A stretch of 64,000 nucleotides of DNA from Polynucleobacter brandtiae (GTDB lineage: Bacteria; Pseudomonadota; Gammaproteobacteria; Burkholderiales; Burkholderiaceae): assembly GCF_002797575.1 (NCBI RefSeq), contig NZ_PGTX01000002.1, forward strand, positions 1 to 64,000. The letters run 5' to 3'. The translations under genes and the position numbers were made by a program. Below are positions 1 to 6,678 of the stretch, in pieces; position 1 is the stretch's first letter; every line of letters begins with the position of its first letter. The notes beneath the pieces were generated by a model, which made no database searches, was not told the origin of the DNA, and saw nothing but the letters and a program-made list of their open reading frames with translations.

Positions 1-95
1 ATCTGGGAATCGGTAAATTTAGAACGTTTCATGCAGAACTCCTCTAATTGAGAAAATTCTACCTTCAAGGACGGTTAACCTAGGGGACGATTACC
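1..95 (-). mobile_element. 5' end of an IS3-family element (start of transposase OrfA, cut by window edge)
   Basis: Bases 32 down to 1 read on the minus strand as ATG followed by codons for MKRSKFTDSQ, the characteristic beginning of IS3-family OrfA proteins, whose N-terminal helix-turn-helix follows just beyond the window. A strong Shine-Dalgarno (AGAGGAG) lies six bases before the ATG. Only ten codons are visible, so intactness cannot be judged. The leader at about 73-95 (GGTAATCGTCCCC on the minus strand) is a candidate for the element's terminal inverted repeat, but the other end is outside the window. The family call rests on the short N-terminus and the leader arrangement. Confidence 0.6.
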
Positions 96-234
96 GAAAG
101 AGAATATGAAATGTGATGTTGCTCGAAAATTGGATACGGCTCAACATTAGGGTATCAATCATTTTGTCTTTACTTTATTAGTATTCAACCATCATATTTC
201 CCAAGAGGAGATAAGCGGTATTTATTTAATAGGA
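96..234. other. intergenic, nothing recognised
   Basis: AT-rich sequence between the IS end and the DUF2892 gene. I see no gene, RNA or convincing terminator here. Confidence 0.5.
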
Positions 235-435
235 TTATTTTTTACTTCCTTTTTGTCCACAAGAATTCAAGCCCAAGATTGGATATAAAGGACAAAATTT
301 GATGAGGCCAGTAGCTAAAGGCACAATACCGATCCAGCCCCAACTACCGATAACATTTCCTACAGCCAACCCAATTAGTATCAAACCAGCGCTGATGCGC
401 ATGATGCGATCCATAGTTCCAATATTGCATTTCAT
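235..435 (-). CDS. DUF2892 (YgaP-type) small inner-membrane protein
   Basis: This 66-residue protein starts MKCNIGTMDRIMRISAG, the typical opening of the DUF2892 family, and contains two short hydrophobic segments (about residues 14-30 and 33-50) with cysteines near C48 and C59. The family is often found fused to, or encoded beside, rhodanese domains, as in E. coli YgaP. Here it is the last gene of a leftward sulfur operon, 32 bases after the exported rhodanese. Its likely role is a membrane accessory in sulfane-sulfur handling; the exact function is not known. Family call is firm, role inferred. Confidence 0.8.
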   Translation of the reverse strand: MKCNIGTMDRIMRISAGLILIGLAVGNVIGSWGWIGIVPLATGLIKFCPLYPILGLNSCGQKGSKK

Positions 436-467
436 ATGATTTCTCCAAGTTGATAAATTTAAAATAC

Positions 468-1445
468 TTAATTAAGTGGAACGCCTACAGTCGGACGCCC
501 TTCAAGCGTCCATAAATACAAAGAGCCGTCATAAAGCTTAGTTGATGGATTGCCAACAAGCTCAGACATAACGAACCATCCACCAGCAGCCAGATGACCA
601 CTATTGCAGTAACTAATTGCAGGCATCTTGGTGCTAATATCATTTGCTAAAAATAAAGCTTGATAGGTATTCTTATCCCAAAAATAGAGCGCGCCTTTTT
701 TCGACTTTGCAAGTAACTCGGGAGCGAATTGCTTGCCGCCGGCAATATGGCCATAAGTCAGAACATAGTCCCGCTTGCTCAAACCTAGAAACTGTGCAGG
801 TTGCCGTGCGTCAATTAACGTAGATTGGCCATTTTTTGATGCGGCAGCCACTTGCTCTGAATTTGCAATCAATTCTTGACGCTCCGCCTTTGCCGTCCAA
901 TTACCGATCGACTTAGCAGCAGAAGCAGTGGAAAAATCACGACCTTCAGATAACCAGCCAGCCATGCCGCCATCTAACACTGCAATATTATCTTCGCCAT
1001 ATACCTTAAATTGCCAATAGGTACGAAGTGCCTCGTCGATATCAGACATATCTAGAGCAACTGGAACCAAAATAATGGGCTTATCTGAATTAATACCAAC
1101 AGCTTGAATTATTTTTTCAAAGTCTAATTTTTCAGGTATGAGATATTTAATTTTTTTACCATCTATTAATCTATCTACTCTGACCTTTTTAAAATCAAGG
1201 AAGTTAGAACCAATGATATGGCCACCTACTTCCACTAATAGTTTCTTGCCGGTCTTTTTATCCACTTCAAATTCAGGCAAACGGGTATAGCTTGCGACAT
1301 CTCCCCTGACCTCTAAAATTTGTACATTTGTCATATTGGCTGCCAGCCATTCAGTACTAACCACTGGCCCAGGTAGACTCACAGCATGTGCCGTACTGAA
1401 AAATAACGTTATGCAAGCGATTAATAAAAACAGTATCTTCTTCAT
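468..1445 (-). CDS. exported two-domain rhodanese-like sulfurtransferase
   Basis: This 325-residue protein has an N-terminal signal peptide (MKKILFLLIACITLFFSTAHA) followed by tandem rhodanese domains. The C-terminal domain carries the catalytic loop CNSGHLA with the cysteine at about residue 280. The N-terminal domain has the rhodanese framework (VLDGGMAGW) but no cysteine in its loop position (PVALDMSD), as in inactive domains of two-domain sulfurtransferases. It should move sulfane sulfur in the periplasm. I chose the ATG at 1445 because an AAGGAG site lies five bases before it; the GTG at 1451 overlaps that site. It follows two YeeE-type permease genes in the same direction, consistent with thiosulfate or polysulfide use. 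Confidence 0.85.
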   Translation of the reverse strand: MKKILFLLIACITLFFSTAHAVSLPGPVVSTEWLAANMTNVQILEVRGDVASYTRLPEFEVDKKTGKKLLVEVGGHIIGSNFLDFKKVRVDRLIDGKKIKYLIPEKLDFEKIIQAVGINSDKPIILVPVALDMSDIDEALRTYWQFKVYGEDNIAVLDGGMAGWLSEGRDFSTASAAKSIGNWTAKAERQELIANSEQVAAASKNGQSTLIDARQPAQFLGLSKRDYVLTYGHIAGGKQFAPELLAKSKKGALYFWDKNTYQALFLANDISTKMPAISYCNSGHLAAGGWFVMSELVGNPSTKLYDGSLYLWTLEGRPTVGVPLN

Positions 1446-1454
1446 ACCCACTCC

Positions 1455-2084
1455 TTAGTAATTAGTAATAGTTAAATGCTGAGAAAAACTAGCCATTAAT
1501 TCAATATCACATTGCGTCAGCTCATGATGCTGCTTAGACTCTAGTAACTGACTGCGACTACTAAAAGCTGGTTCTAAGTCGATTAATTTTTGATCACGAG
1601 CATGGATTAAGGCGCTCATTTCATAGAAATATAATGTAGTCATAGCAGTTACCCATCTAGCAATGGGTCCGAGGCGCCCTTTCAGTTCAAGATCAAAATC
1701 TTTTAAGCTCTCAATGACCTTACTTGACTCAACCATAGTTTCGCCTGTCACCCACTGATTGCATGTGAATAGCCTCACTGGTAATCCTTGCGGATTTAAA
1801 GAAATGGCGATTAAATGGATAAATGTCTGGTTCTTTTGCCTTTGAAATAAATGAAAATGACCATGCTCCCTACTAGCCGTGCTTGATGTCGGGTGGGCAT
1901 GATAATAAAACTCATACCCACTCACAAGGTCGACAACATCATTCTTTGGGTAATGGGTTAACTCAATAAATTCTTTTGCTCCACAAAGTGCCACTTCAGA
2001 AAGCGTCACCCCTTTTTTAGCATAGCGTTCGTAGATATTTAATATCTCTTGAGCAGAAAGGCAAAGAGTAGATTTCATCAACAT
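1455..2084 (-). CDS. conserved hypothetical protein in sulfur operon
   Basis: A 209-residue soluble protein without signal peptide or membrane helix. The most distinctive stretch is HAHPTSSTASREHGHFHLF (about residues 62-80), a histidine-rich motif that could bind a metal, followed by a beta-rich region (FIHLIAISLNPQGLPVRLFTCNQWVTGE). It resembles the uncharacterised family I recall as DUF6969, but I am not certain. The stop lies only nine bases upstream of the rhodanese start, so the two are probably co-translated. No strong Shine-Dalgarno precedes either ATG (2084 or 2078). Function unknown; context suggests sulfur metabolism. Confidence 0.7.
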   Translation of the reverse strand: MLMKSTLCLSAQEILNIYERYAKKGVTLSEVALCGAKEFIELTHYPKNDVVDLVSGYEFYYHAHPTSSTASREHGHFHLFQRQKNQTFIHLIAISLNPQGLPVRLFTCNQWVTGETMVESSKVIESLKDFDLELKGRLGPIARWVTAMTTLYFYEMSALIHARDQKLIDLEPAFSSRSQLLESKQHHELTQCDIELMASFSQHLTITNY

Positions 2085-2123
2085 AGCAAATTTAAAAAAA
2101 TAGGATGGTCATTTTGCTTATAT

Positions 2124-2330
2124 TTACTCAGCAGCTTTGCGCTTTTTAGGGGCGCATGGATTGGCTGGGCCACAGGGATTGGTTGCTTTTTTCTTTTTGG
2201 GAGCGCATGGATTGCTTTGTTCCGAACTTGTAGGGGCCTTTACTGGTGTATCGGCTGAATGTGCTAGCGGAGCTGCTGTAAGACCAGCCAATGCTACTGA
2301 GAGTGCCGCAATCTTTAATTTCGTAGACAT
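2124..2330 (-). CDS. small exported Cys/Pro/Lys-rich repeat protein
   Basis: A 68-residue precursor with a clear signal peptide (MSTKLKIAALSVALAGLTAA, cleavage predicted after AHSA). The mature part, about 43 residues, is low complexity: NPCAPKKKK, NPCGPA and NPCAPKKRK, so three NPC(A/G)P units alternating with lysine clusters. Start supported by AAGGAT five bases upstream of ATG. It sits 28 bases after the second permease gene and 39 before the 209-residue protein. Single cysteines in a Pro/Lys scaffold suggest a periplasmic metal- or sulfur-binding peptide, but no function is established. The opposite-strand open frame over the same bases is a shadow. Confidence 0.75.
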   Translation of the reverse strand: MSTKLKIAALSVALAGLTAAPLAHSADTPVKAPTSSEQSNPCAPKKKKATNPCGPANPCAPKKRKAAE

Positions 2331-2358
2331 TTAATATCCTTTTTGAATATGATTAAAT

Positions 2359-2922
2359 TTATTTCGAGCAAACGGTGCCACTAGAGCGCTTTTCCATCCA
2401 GCCACCAAATATAAAAATAGCTATGGCAGCTATCACCATGGCAATATTGATATAAATATCGCTCGTATTGAGCAATACCATGAGGGTATCTCCTTGGGCA
2501 TATTCCCCCAAGGACGTCACACTTTCAATTACAGGATAAGCAAGAGAAAATATTACAGTTCCTAACAGCAGACCAATCAGGAAGATACCGGCATCTATAC
2601 GACCGGACATTAGACCCACTATTGAAGTCCCAGGACAATAGCCGCCAATTGCGAAGCCTACCCCTACCAGTGCACCGCCCAAAGCAGCGGCACCCAAAAA
2701 TGACGGGGGTACGAAAAGCTGATCTATCTGTATATAACCTAAGTATTTCAGAGCCATCAATCCGATAGCGGTAAATACAATAGCAGTAAACATCACCTTA
2801 AAAACAGACCAATCAGTAAACCGAAATTGACCAGTCAACTTATTTGGGTTGCCAAATCCTGCCCGCTCCAATACAAAACCGAAACCAAAACCAAGCATTA
2901 ATCCAGATATGATTTCATTCAT
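2359..2922 (-). CDS. pmpB: YeeE/YedE (TsuA/PmpB-type) thiosulfate or sulfur permease, second half-unit
   Basis: A 187-residue integral membrane protein with about five hydrophobic helices. It shows the family signature GFGFGFVLERAGFG near the N-terminus and GYCPGTS around residue 94, whose cysteine is the sulfur-relay position in the YeeE/YedE family. Full-length YeeE has two such repeats; here they are split into two proteins as in PmpA/PmpB. Its ATG lies one base past the stop of the upstream partner, so the pair is translationally coupled and probably forms one transporter. The substrate (thiosulfate versus another reduced sulfur species) is inferred from the family and the neighbouring rhodanese. 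Confidence 0.85.
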   Translation of the reverse strand: MNEIISGLMLGFGFGFVLERAGFGNPNKLTGQFRFTDWSVFKVMFTAIVFTAIGLMALKYLGYIQIDQLFVPPSFLGAAALGGALVGVGFAIGGYCPGTSIVGLMSGRIDAGIFLIGLLLGTVIFSLAYPVIESVTSLGEYAQGDTLMVLLNTSDIYINIAMVIAAIAIFIFGGWMEKRSSGTVCSK

Positions 2923-2923
2923 C

Positions 2924-3451
2924 TTATTGACCTACTTTCATCAACTTTGTAGCCAGTATTCCAGCCGCAAAAAAAGTTGCTAGGAAGACAAAAGCAGCAA
3001 TACTTAAAGTAGCAGCGCCTGATAAACCTAGGCCACTTGTACAGCCGGCTGCAATACGTGCCCCGAAACCAGCCAACAATCCGCCCAATAAAGCGGTGAT
3101 TGGACGCTTTGCACCGCCAAGAAATACTTTGCCATCTAATTGAAAATATATTCGGTGTGCTAGATATGCAGATACCAGTGCTCCAATGGCTAAGCCAATT
3201 ACTTGCCAACTAATCCATGCATTTAGCGGATAAGTGTCCTCAGCCATTCCGCCTAAATAATCATTTGCCAATGTGGCAGCGGGTACAACTTGCATTCCAA
3301 GCCAAGCTATTAGTCGTGTGGTGAAGCCTGTAGCGCCAAGTCCGTGACCTGTAGATACAAAAGTGAGCAAGAGAACAAGGCCTAAGGCAAGTCCTGCTAG
3401 CAAGGGATTCCAATACGCACTTGGTTTTATTGTGTTTTTGCTGTATTGCAT
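2924..3451 (-). CDS. pmpA: YeeE/YedE (TsuA/PmpA-type) thiosulfate or sulfur permease, first half-unit
   Basis: A 175-residue membrane protein, the partner of the gene at 2359. It carries the second family signature GCTSGLGLSG (about residues 136-145) with the conserved relay cysteine, and helices at about 13-33, 85-105, 115-132 and 145-168. It is the first gene of the leftward sulfur operon; the upstream 260 bases contain the divergent promoter region shared with the peroxiredoxin gene. The central loop (ANDYLGGMAEDTYPLN) is typical of PmpA-like proteins. Expected to act with pmpB in the inner membrane to import thiosulfate-like sulfur. Confidence 0.85.
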   Translation of the reverse strand: MQYSKNTIKPSAYWNPLLAGLALGLVLLLTFVSTGHGLGATGFTTRLIAWLGMQVVPAATLANDYLGGMAEDTYPLNAWISWQVIGLAIGALVSAYLAHRIYFQLDGKVFLGGAKRPITALLGGLLAGFGARIAAGCTSGLGLSGAATLSIAAFVFLATFFAAGILATKLMKVGQ

Positions 3452-3638
3452 AAAGGTGACTCTTTCATCAGATCATTAAGAAAACAGTACTTTCTAGTGG
3501 TGAGAAGGCACACTACTTTTAAGCTTCTAAGCCGCAATTGATTAAACACAATCATTTTATAAATTAATAATATATTTAATTAACTACTGTACACATCACC
3601 AAGGAAGATAAATTGTGCAAGAAAAAGGTTAAATTCAT

Positions 3639-3652
3639 TTGATCTAGATCAA
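3639..3652. promoter_or_regulatory. perfect FNR/ANR-type box
   Basis: TTGATCTAGATCAA is a perfect 14-base palindrome matching the FNR/ANR consensus TTGAT-N4-ATCAA. Its centre is 67 bases before the peroxiredoxin ATG. A class II position (centre near -41.5) would put the transcription start around 3687, with CCTAAT or a nearby hexamer as -10. It also lies about 190 bases before the divergent permease operon and could affect both. The match is seen directly; regulation by an FNR/CRP-family protein is inference. Confidence 0.7.
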
Positions 3653-3712
3653 AACATAGGCTCTTTTGTTGACGCCTAATGAATGAACTAAAAAATTAAA
3701 AGGAACTTCAAT

Positions 3713-4369
3713 ATGTCACTAAGAATCAATGATGTTGCGCCAGATTTCACAACCGACTCAACTGCTGGAAAAATAAGTCTGCATAATTAAATGGGGGATC
3801 ATTACGCTATCTTGTTTTCACACCCAAAAGACTTCACACCAGTCTGCACTACTGAATTTAGCGCTTTAGCATTGTTAGCTAAAGAATTTGTAAAGAGAAA
3901 CACTTTAGTGATGGGCGTATCGGTAGATAGCGTTGAAGAACACCACAAGTGGATACGCGATATTGAGGCTACTGCTGGTGTACCGGCTAATTTTCCTATC
4001 ATTGACGACAGATCACTTCAAGTTGCTAAGCTCTACAATATGTTGCCAGCAGAGGCATATCTTGCAGACGGTAGAACTCCTGCAGACACGGCTACTGTTC
4101 GAACTGTATTTATCATTGGGCCAGATAGGAAGATTCGCTTAACAATGTCATATCCTATGTCAGTTGGGCGTAATTTTGCCGAGATACTAAGAGCGCTCGA
4201 TGCAATACAAATGACTGATGGGGTGCCTATTGCTACGCCAGCAAACTGGCAACCTGGTCAGGATGTGATCGTTGCCCTGAACCTATCTAATGAAGCAGCA
4301 AAAACACGGTTTGGTGAAATTGACGTAAAACTACCTTACTTACGTTACGCTAAAGCACCTAACAAATAA
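3713..4369 (+). pseudogene. 1-Cys peroxiredoxin (Prx6-type) interrupted by an in-frame stop, possibly expressed by reinitiation
   Basis: An ATG at 3713 with AAAGGAA upstream opens MSLRINDVAPDFTTDSTAGK, the usual 1-Cys peroxiredoxin N-terminus, but codon 26 (3788-3790) is TAA. The next codon is ATG and the frame stays open for 192 residues: SHPKDFTPVCTTE with peroxidatic Cys at position 45 of the unbroken numbering, then the complete long C-terminal domain of this class. The stop occupies a position usually held by an aromatic residue (Trp or Tyr) in homologues. Either the gene is decaying, or ribosomes terminating at TAA restart at the abutting ATG and make a protein lacking the first beta strands. 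Preceded by an FNR-type box and followed by a terminator. Confidence 0.8.
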
Positions 4370-4388
4370 AAAAGATTTAGGACTCATT

Positions 4389-4416
4389 AAAACGTCCTCG
4401 TTTGAGGGCGTTTTAT
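4389..4416 (+). terminator. rho-independent terminator after peroxiredoxin
   Basis: AAAACGTCCTC, loop GTTT, GAGGGCGTTTT form an 11-base-pair stem with one T-G pair and a terminal T run, 20 bases after the peroxiredoxin stop. Confidence 0.8.
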
Positions 4417-4628
4417 TCATAAAGCAACACACGGATTAATGATGAACCTACATCACAGCCCATCTAATCAATTTACATGAGAGTTTGGCCTGCCCAGCAC
4501 GATTCTAACCAGCGAACTTGGCCTTGGGACGAATCACTGTTACTCGAGGCTCCACCGTTACTTAAAGTAACGCTTGTAGCCTGCTCGAAAGTGTTGATGC
4601 GCCCCACAGATCCAAACTAGGCACTAAT
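4417..4628. other. gene-free region between peroxiredoxin terminator and first island-end repeat
   Basis: No convincing coding frame, RNA gene or promoter is visible. The stretch contains a short palindromic segment (CGTTACTTAAAGTAACG at about 4556-4572). It may be decayed mobile-element sequence, given the attachment-like repeat that follows. Confidence 0.4.
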
Positions 4629-4814
4629 AAGCAATCGCACACTCAATCGCACACCACTTTTATGTGCTTGCAAAGCATTGATTCATATAGGTTTTTGAAG
4701 AGCCACTTTTACTTTTAATCCGTTGGTCGCGAGTTCGAAAACGAAGTTTCGGCGTAGCCAATCTCGCCCGACCCACCAGCATTACCAAGCCTCGCTTCTG
4801 CGGGGCTTTTTATT
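4629..4814 (+). repeat. island-end remnant A: tRNA-Lys 3' fragment with attachment-site context (disrupted)
   Basis: Three blocks match the copy at 6142-6312 in the same order. First, two tandem AATCGCACAC units (4632-4654). Second, CTTTTAATCCGTTGGTCGCG and the following GAGTTCGAA, which is the anticodon arm to T-loop of a tRNA-Lys (UUU) gene. Third, the tRNA terminator (stem 4787-4808). The 5' half of the tRNA is missing. The T arm is split: about 20 extra bases (roughly 4740-4759) separate GAGTTCGAA from AATCTCGCCCGACCCACCA. This is the expected product of an integrase-type insertion at tRNA-Lys: element end, tRNA 3' core, native terminator. Not a functional tRNA. Confidence 0.7.
4787..4813 (+). 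terminator. tRNA-type terminator in remnant A
   Basis: AAGCCTCGC, loop TTCT, GCGGGGCTT followed by TTT form a nine-base-pair stem; the same structure recurs at 6282-6309. Confidence 0.75.
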
Positions 4815-4895
4815 ACCCATGACATCCATCAAAAAAGCTTCTTTATATCTGCTTAAGACCTATTATTTGCTAGCAAACCAGCATCAAATCCATAT

Positions 4896-5561
4896 TCACT
4901 TAAGTGAGCCTAGGAATGTGACCGCTCTTTGCGCAGCCTCGTCGTAACCTGGTCTGTAATTAAGCACATCAATTTCAGAGAACTGGGCTTTTAATACTGC
5001 CGCCCTGCTAGCAATCTGACTAATAAATTGCTCAGCATTCTTTCGCAAGAACTTAGCAGACTTTACCAAGTCCTCAGGTTCACGCTCAATAACTAAAGAC
5101 AGATCAAATAAATCACGAGCAGTCGCCCTATCACCTCGATGCCATAATTTCTTAGCCACGATCTCTACGGCAGTTTCCACCCGAATATGCTGCCCACCAA
5201 TATTCCACATCTCAAATGGCGCTTCAGTTAGGTTTGGGGATGCTACAAAGTCAATCTCCCCTTCTGGACGAATTAACTTAACGTAAGAACTCTGATCTTC
5301 AACATAGTCAGCGCTTACCGCAGCAGCTACATCACTCAAGCGCGGAGTAACAAATCCTAAATACTGAGGATCTGGGACAAAAATATCAATGTCTTTACTA
5401 AGACGATGCTGATAACGAAACATCAACACTGTACCTCCGCCAAAAGTCCAGAATGGGTCAGGCGTTCCGTGGCTCTTAATATCTTCAATAATCGAAAGCG
5501 CATGGGGTAGCAAATCTTTCCATGCGCCTTCAGGAAGATCGCGCTCCATAATATTACTCAT
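4896..5561 (-). CDS. AbiEii/AbiGii-type nucleotidyltransferase toxin
   Basis: A 221-residue nucleotidyltransferase-fold protein. FGGGTVLMFRYQHRLSKDID (about residues 40-59) contains the GG(T/S) strand and the DxD metal-binding pair (DIDIF). EIDF near residue 103 gives the third acidic position, and RGDRATARDLFDL (about 142-154) is the family's conserved KxxAxRxxxRDxxDL-type helix. The protein should transfer nucleotides to RNA or another target and act as the toxin of a type IV-like pair. Its start lies three bases after the stop of the XRE gene, so the pair is co-transcribed. It lies between two tRNA-Lys-derived repeats, consistent with cargo on a small island. Confidence 0.8.
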   Translation of the reverse strand: MSNIMERDLPEGAWKDLLPHALSIIEDIKSHGTPDPFWTFGGGTVLMFRYQHRLSKDIDIFVPDPQYLGFVTPRLSDVAAAVSADYVEDQSSYVKLIRPEGEIDFVASPNLTEAPFEMWNIGGQHIRVETAVEIVAKKLWHRGDRATARDLFDLSLVIEREPEDLVKSAKFLRKNAEQFISQIASRAAVLKAQFSEIDVLNYRPGYDEAAQRAVTFLGSLK

Positions 5562-5564
5562 AGA

Positions 5565-6047
5565 TTAAGCCCAAGCCGATCTTGGTGAATGCATCTCATG
5601 TGCCCACCGATGAATATTTTTCCAAATAACCTTGGGTGCCACGTGATTAATCTTTGCCGCTTCCTCAACTGCAGACACAATAATCCCTAATGGCGCTTCA
5701 TCCAATAAAGATGCCACATGAGGGTAAATATTTTCAGGCAACTCTCCGCACGCCAATGAACGTGATAAGTCACTACTATGTAACTTTGTCCTATAGCTCA
5801 CGCTTGCCGTCTTACTTGCCATATCAAGGCCATGGTGCTTTTGATGATGCTCTTGAGTAATCACATCTAAACCCAGCAACGATAGCAAAGACAGTAACTT
5901 AGCTGCGCCCAAATCATTCAAACTACCCTTCTCTAGATGATGAATGGTCGATCTTGAGAGACCGCAAAGCTTTGCCAGCCGATCTTGAGATAAACCCAGA
6001 TCAGTTCGACGCTGCCCGACTTTGAGACCGATTTCGCGTAAGTTCAT
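5565..6047 (-). CDS. XRE-family HTH antitoxin/regulator
   Basis: A 160-residue protein starting MNLREIGLKVGQRRTDLG, with an XRE helix-turn-helix at about residues 6-55 (LSQDRLAKLCGLSRSTIHHLEKG). The C-terminal half (SLACGELPENIYPHVASLLDEAPLGIIVSAVEEAAKINHVAPKVIW, in parts) resembles antitoxins paired with AbiEii-type nucleotidyltransferases. I chose the ATG at 6047 rather than the in-frame ATG at 6086: the first 13 codons of the longer frame overlap the palindromic operator and lack homology to XRE starts. It probably represses its own operon through that operator. No good Shine-Dalgarno precedes the chosen start. Confidence 0.8.
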   Translation of the reverse strand: MNLREIGLKVGQRRTDLGLSQDRLAKLCGLSRSTIHHLEKGSLNDLGAAKLLSLLSLLGLDVITQEHHQKHHGLDMASKTASVSYRTKLHSSDLSRSLACGELPENIYPHVASLLDEAPLGIIVSAVEEAAKINHVAPKVIWKNIHRWAHEMHSPRSAWA

Positions 6048-6067
6048 AAGTGGACTATAGCACAAAT

Positions 6068-6085
6068 TGTGTAATATACTACACA
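6068..6085. promoter_or_regulatory. palindromic operator of the toxin-antitoxin operon
   Basis: TGTGTAATATACTACACA is an 18-base inverted repeat with perfect six-base arms (TGTGTA/TACACA), centred 29 bases upstream of the antitoxin ATG. It covers AT-rich bases suitable for a -10 region. This is the expected place for autorepression by an XRE antitoxin; binding is inferred. Confidence 0.65.
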
Positions 6086-6141
6086 TTATTTAAATCGGGA
6101 TGCTCTATCATTTCCTGGGGCTTTGAACTATTTACTGAGAG

Positions 6142-6312
6142 GTAATCGCACACTCAATCGCACACCCGTTTTAGCCAACTACTAAGCATTGATTTATATG
6201 AGGATTTGTAAAGGCATAATTTCTTTTAATCCGTTGGTCGCGAGTTCGAATCGCGCCTGACCCTCCAGCAATACAAAGGTTAATAAGCCTCGCTTATGCG
6301 GGGCTTATTATT
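6142..6312 (+). repeat. island-end remnant B: tRNA-Lys 3' fragment with attachment-site context
   Basis: Second copy of the repeat at 4629-4814. It has tandem AATCGCACAC units (6145-6167), then CTTTTAATCCGTTGGTCGCG and GAGTTCGAATCGCGCC (anticodon arm to T arm of tRNA-Lys; T arm intact here), then GACCCTCCA in place of the acceptor-CCA end, then the terminator stem 6282-6309. The 5' half of the tRNA is absent, so it is not a functional tRNA. Both copies have the order element end, tRNA 3' core, terminator, and bracket the toxin-antitoxin genes as direct repeats. Confidence 0.7.
6282..6312 (+). terminator. tRNA-type terminator in remnant B
   Basis: AATAAGCCTCGC, loop TTAT, GCGGGGCTTATT: a 12-base-pair stem that also works in the opposite direction. 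Confidence 0.7.
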
Positions 6313-6678
6313 ACCGCATGCATTGTCAGAAATAGCTCTTTAAAGCCTGTGGTGGGGTCCTGGTTTACATAGGAAACCCACTCTTATCTACTAAAGGATT
6401 AGTACTTAAATACTGTCAGCAGCAGAACCGCCCTATCTCATACTTAGACGCGGATGGTACTTGCCGCCAAGCTAGATGCAGACGAAATGCATAAGATAAA
6501 TAAAGTTAGGGTATGGAATCAGATACGAGTAGACTAGATTAATGTCTTGGTTGCAAAATGCTTTGACTGTAATACTACTGACGCTTTATGTTGATAAGCT
6601 GAGAGTTAATTTACAGCTCTTTTTATTTTCCTTCAGAAACCAGAAAATGATGTCGACTCAACAGTCAAAGATACTTTT
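6313..6678. other. gene-free region upstream of RodZ-like gene
   Basis: No coding frame, RNA gene or clear promoter is recognisable; presumably the promoter of the following gene is here. All three frames in the last 70 bases lack a supported ATG start for the downstream gene. Confidence 0.4.

Noticed and set aside
2137-2334. Plus-strand open frame opposite the small NPCAPK protein
   Set aside because: The minus frame has a signal peptide, a good ribosome-binding site and operon context; the plus frame is its shadow.
4700-4780. Functional tRNA-Lys gene at remnant A
   Set aside because: Only the 3' half is present and the T arm is interrupted; no acceptor or D arm precedes it.
4723-4947. Open frame on the plus strand through the first tRNA-Lys remnant
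   Set aside because: It runs through the tRNA fragment and terminator and overlaps the toxin gene; it is not a plausible protein.
6220-6270. Functional tRNA-Lys gene at remnant B
   Set aside because: The 5' half is absent and the acceptor end is altered (CCTCCA instead of CCCACCA).
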